Position numbers and translations under genes: made by a program
In this document: in pieces, positions 57,231 through 64,000 of the stretch
How the letters are laid out: the number at the start of each line of letters is the position of its first letter
Numbering within the stretch: position 1 is the stretch's first letter
NCBI RefSeq assembly: GCF_902459465.1
Contig: NC_047072.1
Coordinates: 14,548,267 to 14,612,266 of the forward strand
Source of the DNA: Asterias rubens
Lineage: Eukaryota; Echinodermata; Asteroidea; Forcipulatida; Asteriidae
Length of the DNA stretch: 64,000 nt
Direction: 5' to 3'
The notes under the pieces: model-generated
Database searches by the model: none
Told to the model about the DNA's origin: nothing
Seen by the model: only the letters and a program-made list of their open reading frames with translations

Positions 57231-59982
57231 GGACCAAAGTGGTCCCTAAATGTTTGATTAAGTACAAGGCTTGCATGGTATAAGTAAGGGGGCAGTTTTG
57301 GAGCAGGAACGCATAGTTTTGACAGGCTTTTCAATGACAACATGTGACTTATATCTGATATCATTTAAATGCCTTATAACATCATTTAAAATACATTGAA
57401 ACGGACACAGGCTACGCACACAGTTCTTACTTCAGGTAATTTGCCTGATTTGATGAAATTAGAAAATCGTGACCACTGTAAACGAACAGGAAATAATCAG
57501 AAGTCAACTGCAAATTGACAAAAGCCAATCTGATAAACAGCCAGCATTTATTCCAGCTTCTTGGCATTCGATCTTCTGTGGAACGTGATCACTAATCACT
57601 AATTAGTGATTCATTGAAAGGTTCATGAGATAAGTCCTGAGGTTGTTCTGTAATACTTTTAATTACCATTATGCAAAGGGACTTTTTTTAAATGAAAGTT
57701 TTACTTTAAACACAAAAATGTCTTGTCATGTATATTGTCTGTTCCTGATCAGTGTACATTTCACTGTATATATCAGTTTTGTGTTTGAGGCCGGGTGGCT
57801 CTCTACAGAATTGGGAACCAATGTGTTGAATGTTTTAAAGTTAATGCACACTACTAGAAACCTAAAACCTGGCCATTTGAAAAATCGTCCTTGCAAGTTT
57901 GTATCGTAGCGGAAAAATTCAGCAGATTAGAAGGGGACATTTTGATCAGGTGACATTTCACTTGATATTTAATTAGAGGCATTTGACCTTCAATGAATGA
58001 ATTCATGGACATGACCAGTGTGTGGAGTACTTTCATAGCATCTTCAAGGTCTAGACTTAATAATCAAGATCTTGACTGCTATTTCATGTCTTTAAAGAAA
58101 GTTCTTTTTTGAAAAATTGAATTATGTGACCCAATGGTTGACTCTGTCCATGGTCAATACAGTGTCATAATAATTTTGTTTATCTGTCTCAACCCACATA
58201 CTAATGCTTCCTGTATTGTAGGTGTAATTTCCTCTGGTAATCTTCAAACGCTATTTATCTTATGTCGTTATGTGATTGTCTACCTTGAGGTCATGATGAG
58301 GTCACTGCAAGGATTTTAAACATCCTGGGAGTTACCCTGATCAAAACGTATCCCTTAACTTTTTTCGCTTGAGGTTGATCAGGAAATAAAAGCGTTGATA
58401 TGTTGTCTGTAGCGGCGATATGACATCATGTTGTGTGTCGGACAGCTGTAACCAGTTAGTTCAGGATTAAAATCTTTTTACCTGTGCGGGATTAAAAGGC
58501 TGTTGTTTCTAGTCATAATTTTTTGTTTTCAATGAAACTCAATTAAGACACGTCTCTAAACATGTACTCTCATTGATATTTGCAGATTTTAATGGCTCAT
58601 TTTTGATGTAGTCGGTCTTTTTGAAGCACGATTACACTATTGGAAAGCCAATTTATCAAACAACCGAATATCATCCCACGCCCGGTTGAACAAACAGCAT
58701 CTCGGAGAGAGATGAAAGGCCTAAAGAGCGTATAATCCATCTTCACAAATATTGGTCGGTATATGAAAGGAACAGGTCTTTGACAAAGGCATTAGGTGCA
58801 AAATCATCTGAAAAAGTCAGTCCATTGATTGTTTGTAGTGCCCTTTGATCAGTATATTCGAACCACATACGCACACTCCACATCAGTGCCTCACCACTCG
58901 TGGTGTGTTCACCTGACCACCTGCAAAACACGCGCAGAAACTCTAATGCCAGTGGCTTGCGTATGGTTTTCTAATTATTGCTAACGCAAACCAACTTTAT
59001 TTGTCATGTTACAAGTTGTTCTTCCCTGAAAGCAAGAATTTTGCCGGATAGACAAAGGGATAATTTAATCCCATCCCCTGCTTTCCCATGCTTCGTTTTG
59101 CCTAAATCTGATTTTCATTGTTGGCCTGTACTAAAAGTCTCTATCTTTGTTCAGAACTTATTTTTTAAACTTGACTTCAGCTGATCTTCGAAATACTTCT
59201 TTGAAAACATATTTTTGTGTCAAATCCTTCATGGTTTGTCTCTACTAACCTCTTCCTTTCAATTTCTGTAACATTGAACTGTTTATGAAACAGGAATCAA
59301 TATAAACCGTCAAGGATAAACGGAAATCATGTTGTGATATTCTACAAAAATGAAACAGCAAACAACATCCTGTTCCAGAGGGTCACTAACACCACTAGGA
59401 CAAAAGTCACTTTCTTTTTATCAACTTTTACTCAAAGGGGGATGTATGATTTGTGTACTGCAACCTGAACAGGATTATTGAATATTACAAATTAGTAGAT
59501 TGGTTAGATGGAAATTTGCATCGAGATAAAGAATAATAATTTTGGTTTTACCCAGTAGTGAGTAAACAGTGCTAACACGTATTTGGTCAAACCAAAATTA
59601 ATCTAAAAGTTTGGAATATATGAACCAACTCCCAAAATATTGGGAGATATAGCATGAGGTGTTAGGTCACGTTTCTAAATTACTTTAGAATGTGACAAAT
59701 CACCAATCTTTTTCAATTGAAATGCTTTCATATTTGAGAAATTTAATAACAAGAAATCCAACAATTTGTTTGATGTTATAATGGTACACCAGGATAGTTT
59801 TCACATGATATTAGTGTGCATTGACTCATCACTTAAGATACCTGATGGCAGCACTATTCACCCATTACTTTGACCCATGATGTCAAAGCTCCATCTTCAC
59901 TTGACCGCATGATATTAACTCACTCAACTTAAATTTGACAAATTATGTTCAAATGTTGATATTGAGTCGATTAATATATTTC
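57231..59982. other. Intergenic, no gene recognised
   Basis: Non-coding, AT-rich. A small cactaatcactaattagtgat palindrome lies near 57591-57610. No gene recognised. Confidence 0.45.
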
Positions 59983-60181
59983 AATAGACCGATCCAGTAG
60001 GCTCCGGCCACGACGCACGTGTGAGCAAGAACATGGGGGCTCTCCAATGCCTTTCTGCACAACTCTGCCGCGCGCGCCAAGATAAGCGCACACATGTCGG
60101 ACCTTATTTGTCTGACCTTTGTTGCGTTGTGATTGGTCAATACGCAATTGGGCGGAGCTTAATGGATCGGTCAATTCTATT
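59983..60181. mobile_element. MITE with GACCGATCCA terminal inverted repeats
   Basis: Left end aatagaccgatccagtaggctccg-like and right end cggagcttaatggatcggtc are near-complements. The body is GC-rich compared with the flanks and contains cgcgcgcgcc and gattggtcaatacgc. The overlapping ORFs on both strands here are artefacts of the element. Superfamily not determined. Confidence 0.65.
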
Positions 60182-62100
60182 CAGTTTGAAAGAAATGGCC
60201 ACAAGACAAACAAGATCAATATTCTCTTTAGTGCTTTTTCAACTACCGGTACACTGGGTTTTTTTTCTCAATTTGATTCTGGTCTTTTTAAAAATTATCT
60301 TGTCCAGTACCAATTTTAAGCTGCAAGCTCTTTTGGTGGATATTGAGCCCTGGATGTGTATGCAACTAAACTCTACACTGTACTTATGGCACCGTAAAGT
60401 GCTATTGTCTTCTTAATGCTTGATAAAATAACAACTTAACAACTTTTATTCCGTTTCAATGAGTAACAGCAGTATTTTTGTTTGTTGCTCGCCCCTTTAT
60501 CTTGGCAGGATGATGTAACTGTGTTGAGATAAAAGCTGACAAGAAAACACCAGTGACTGACTGAGAAAGGTAAAAGGTCATGACCACACGAGGGTGTTTG
60601 TAAAGAGATCCAAATACAGTACATTGGGGCACCACTCTGGCACTTGGCAGATGGCTGGCCTGTACAATGGGCACGGTGACAGTTGAACAGTTTTGGACAA
60701 ACAAAGGTTTACTCACTGCAATTATTATAGCCAAAGGTGTGAAATCCTAATTAAAGTGATACGGCAGGTGGTCTTAATATTCTGGTCGTTGCTGTTGTTT
60801 TTAGTCATCAAACTATAAACTTTGACTGTTTCTACCGATATAACATTATCATCGTGTTCCCTAGTGTGGTTTTTCCCGCCTTCAATTTCTGTATGGAAGC
60901 CTTATAGAATACCTATTTTTGTCAAGGATTTACAGCTCTGTTTGTGCACGCAATTAAGTTCATCGGCAGGTTGCTTTTCTCATGTATTCTCAGCAGATGT
61001 TTCGTTTTCAGTTCAGATGAAATCAAAAGCAATTTGATCTTCACCGACTGCACTCTAAGCAAAACTAGACCAGATAATAATCTCAACCAATTGTCAAAAC
61101 TAGATCAACACGTTCCATTTTAGAGGGGAAAATTTAGAGGGGAAATTCACTTGAAAGATCTCCATATGGGACACTGATACTGCACTTAGCCTCTGCACCT
61201 TCCCCTATCCTACATAATCCCTGCCAAAGAAAATACATCCCAATATCAGAACAGCTCTTTTATGGCAGGGTAATACAACACGCTCAAAAAAATCGAAATC
61301 AATCCATTCTGGGGTTCTCAAACCCAAATAATTTGTTCTCTTCTGAGGGAGAGGCAATGTGCTATTGTATAAATTCTGTAAAAACAAGCAGGGTATCTGG
61401 TTCAAGGTTGATGGGGAGGTAGTACTTTGATTAGGTTGTGTGCGCAACCATCTGGGATAGAACAAGGGTTGATTTCAATGCTGTACAGACAAAATAGAGT
61501 GCTTTTTAGTTCTCCTCTGTGGCAGTGGTTTGAATGGAGGGAAAGTATTAGTAATAATTGTCTGTGGGTTTGAAAGGAGGAAGAGCTGCAAAGTTTGCTC
61601 ACCCCAGTCTTGAAATAGAACAGTCTCAGACTCGTTTTGATTTTCAGGTTAATTCAATTGGGGCGTCCAATCTTTACAAAATCTATGGCAAACCTGTCTC
61701 AAAGCAATCTATTTCTAGTTAACATTTCTGTATAATGTTTTTGTGTTCTTGAGCTTTCTTTCCTCGTGGCAACCATCCATTGGACTGTTTTTTTTGTTTT
61801 TTTTACTGTATGTGAAGAAAAAGAATTGCGTAGGCTGTAATGAATATTCTTCAACTATTTTATTGTTTGAATTGAAAGAAAACTATTGCTCAATCTAGTA
61901 AGGTGTGCGGGAATGCAATGCGAATCAAATCTCTCTGTTCCTCTTAGTCTTGTGGTGGTTTGTATATAAGTTGTTTTCTCCATCGTGCAATTTTGAGACA
62001 ATAGTTATAAACAGTCAGATGTTTTTTCGTCCATTTTCAAATAGTCAGATGTTATTTGGCTAAATATTTTTTATTAATGTTCATCCGGAATCACAAAGTA
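60182..62100. other. Intergenic, no gene recognised
   Basis: Non-coding. Nothing recognised. Confidence 0.45.
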
Positions 62101-62681
62101 TTAAAGTCACCTGGAAATAGATTTTTTTTTTTCTTTCAAACATAAGAGTATATGCTTACGAACAATAAAACAATTGTTTTTGGTAATTGTTTGTCACGAT
62201 TTATATGTTAAAAAAATATATAAAGTTGTTTGGGGGGCTGACTCCACCTACCCCTTTTGTGACGTCAATGGAGGCAGACTTTGCCTGCAATGCGTATAGT
62301 AAACACACGTGCAAAGTACGTGTTCGTCCAAGTCGTGAGTTGGTACATTTAAAAAAGTGTTTTTCTGCATTCAGCAGCAATACACCTGGTCGGCATTGCC
62401 GAAAAAAAAGAAAAAAAAATTAAAACGTACAAATGTACGACTTGGTCCGTACATGTACTTTGCAATTGTGTTTACTCTACGCATTACAGGCAAAGTCTGC
62501 CTCGATTGACGTCACAAACAGCGCCCTCTCGGGTCGGGGTCTACTCTTAAATTTGTAAATAACATAAGAACTGATTTTTTAAAACCTTAGTTAACTGTTT
62601 ATTCACATTTCACTCATCAAAACACATATATTAGTGACAAAAGCTTTATTTTGAAAAAATACCACTTCCAGGTGACTTTAA
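62101..62681 (-). mobile_element. TTAA-flanked MITE, AGTCACCTGG family, copy 2 (inverted)
   Basis: TTAA at 62101-62104 and 62678-62681 flanks AGTCACCTGGAA and TTCCAGGTGACT. The sequence is the reverse complement of 7402-7956 with small indels, including an A-rich insertion near 62400-62420. It also carries gacgtcaat and its complement in the inner inverted repeat. Confidence 0.8.
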
Positions 62682-62775
62682 ATGTTTATCTAAGTTAAAG
62701 AGAATAAAAGGAAACAAATCAAATTTTTTTGAAAAGACATGTTTACATTCATTCTGAAACGATGAGATTCAAAAA

Positions 62776-62936
62776 CTTGCTTAGCACAAAATAGTATTGC
62801 TTAGCAGAAACATGTTACCAGCCAAAATTGCACTAAGTTTTTATTGTTGTGGCTGGTGCCTGACTCAATTTTTGTTAAGCAAAGAAATGTTTCAAGCAGG
62901 TTTTTTTCTGCTCAACAGCTTTATGAAATTGGGCCC
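62776..62936. mobile_element. GGGCCC/GCTTAGC foldback element
   Basis: tgcttagcacaaaatag, gttaccagccaaaattgc and ggctggtgcctgact are followed by the terminus agctttatgaaattgggccc. It is the same family as 17798-17945, in the opposite orientation. Confidence 0.65.
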
Positions 62937-64000
62937 TCTTCGTGGTGTGCCAGATTGCATTTCCGCCATGCCAAGATTCAAGTTTTAAATTTTTGCTTAT
63001 AAGTGTTCATTCATTAGCTGAATTTCTCTGAGGAAATTGGGTTATTATTGGTTTATCGAACACATTCAAACTTTGCAGCCAAAGGCTGAATTGTGTTTAA
63101 AATACATTGTGTTTAAGTTGACAAGGCAGTTATGATGAAGCTTGGCCATGAAGCTGTGGTATGTTTCAAACGACATCTACGCGAGATGTTGTTATTTATA
63201 ATATCCAATGAGATTGTGTTATAGCAATGAACATTAATCAATATAATAATTGTTTTTGGAAACAATGTTGTCAAAAATAGTGATCAATAAAACCACCAAA
63301 AGAAAATGTGCTTATTTTTTTGATTTCAACTCTGTTCTACTTGAACTGCAAAAACTGGGGCGTTGAAATTGACGCTAGGTGTTGTCACATTGATACCCTC
63401 CCAAAAAAGGACAACGATTTTTTCAACAAAACAACTACAGTGGTGTTATTTTAACACCATATGTTGTTAATTTTGATTCTCTCTTCAGTATGACAACATC
63501 CATGGTGTCAACTTTAACACCTCAGTTTTTCGCAGTGTAATATCAAGCGCTAGTTTTTTTGTTACAATCACACACACCATACGTTTTGTACTGCTGTTTG
63601 TCACCCACTACTGGTTTACCTTTATATAAAAAAACATGAAACCACAATTTTCTTTCTTTAATCTCAAATAAAAGAAGCATCCTTGACTGAGGAGACTGTA
63701 TTCTGAAGGAGAAAGAAGAGACATGTCACTGAAAAATGCTCAACTTGTGCACTCTTTCAACATTTTGCAGTGTGGGAGATGTTTTGCAGGATTTATCTCC
63801 GTTCAAGGTTGAGGGAGAGGCAGTGTGTGTGTTTTGTTCTTTCATGGACCGTAGCACCCGATATCGCTAAAGCTTCCAGAGCACTTTAAACGGATCGCTG
63901 TCTCATCCCGGGATTGTCAGAGGGGTTGACATACAATCTCTCTTAATTCCTTCTGCTTGGGCATCCACTAGAGGGAAAAGAGCTTTTGGGGAGGATGAGG
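62937..64000. other. Intergenic, no gene recognised
   Basis: Non-coding. At 63440-63540 there are several tggtgttattttaacacca-type short palindromes and repeated acacc words, probably another small foldback element whose ends I cannot define. No gene recognised up to the window edge. Confidence 0.4.

Noticed and set aside
59949..60416. Overlapping ORFs on both strands
   Set aside because: Mostly inside the GACCGATCCA MITE; the GC-rich element simply lacks stops.

Overview
This is a metazoan nuclear window with spliced genes (GT-AG introns), long AT-rich non-coding stretches and many interspersed repeats. It carries two recognisable protein-coding genes, both on the + strand. The first is a two-exon RAB39-type small GTPase (1190-2331). 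The second is an 11-exon PAAF1 orthologue, the WD-repeat proteasomal ATPase-associated factor 1 (10750-51374). The repeat style suggests an invertebrate deuterostome, most likely an echinoderm such as a sea star: short foldback elements of the GGGCCCAATTTCATAAAG type, elements starting TTAAAGACACTGGACAC, and L2/CR1-like LINE tails ending in (ATT)n. That placement comes from remembered repeat families, not from a search, and is moderate at best.

Layout. 1-1189: upstream region and probable promoter of the RAB39 gene. 1190-2556: RAB39 gene, with a candidate poly(A) signal. 2557-10405: intergenic and repeat-rich, holding two foldback clusters, a hAT-type MITE with an exact 8-bp target duplication, and a TTAA-flanked MITE. 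10406-10749: a near-perfect palindrome and the probable PAAF1 promoter. 10750-19069: PAAF1 exons 1-10, tightly spaced after a 2.8-kb first intron; introns 3 and 5 each carry a 5'-truncated LINE. 19070-51219: a 32.15-kb last intron containing a 58-copy 61-bp minisatellite, a 14-bp GCTAGCC-rich array, a cluster of tRNA-derived SINEs, several MITEs and a degenerate LINE. 51220-51374: the last PAAF1 exon. 51375-64000: no gene recognised; it holds a 45-bp minisatellite that is open in one frame on both strands, more foldback elements, and a second copy of the TTAA MITE in inverted orientation 54.7 kb from the first.

The two genes have no evident joint role. RAB39 proteins act in endosome, lysosome and autophagy traffic. 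PAAF1 (yeast Rpn14) binds the Rpt ATPases of the 19S proteasome base. The PAAF1 model joins into 391 in-frame codons, 390 residues plus stop, close to the human length as I recall it.

Most short ORFs across the window are chance reading frames or lie inside repeats. I found no CRISPR array, bacterial operon or viral genome. The most unusual items are the 55-bp exact duplication that ends at a splice-donor-like junction in PAAF1 intron 1, the structure of the 61-bp array, the both-strand open 45-bp array, the SINE cluster, and the size contrast of the last PAAF1 intron.
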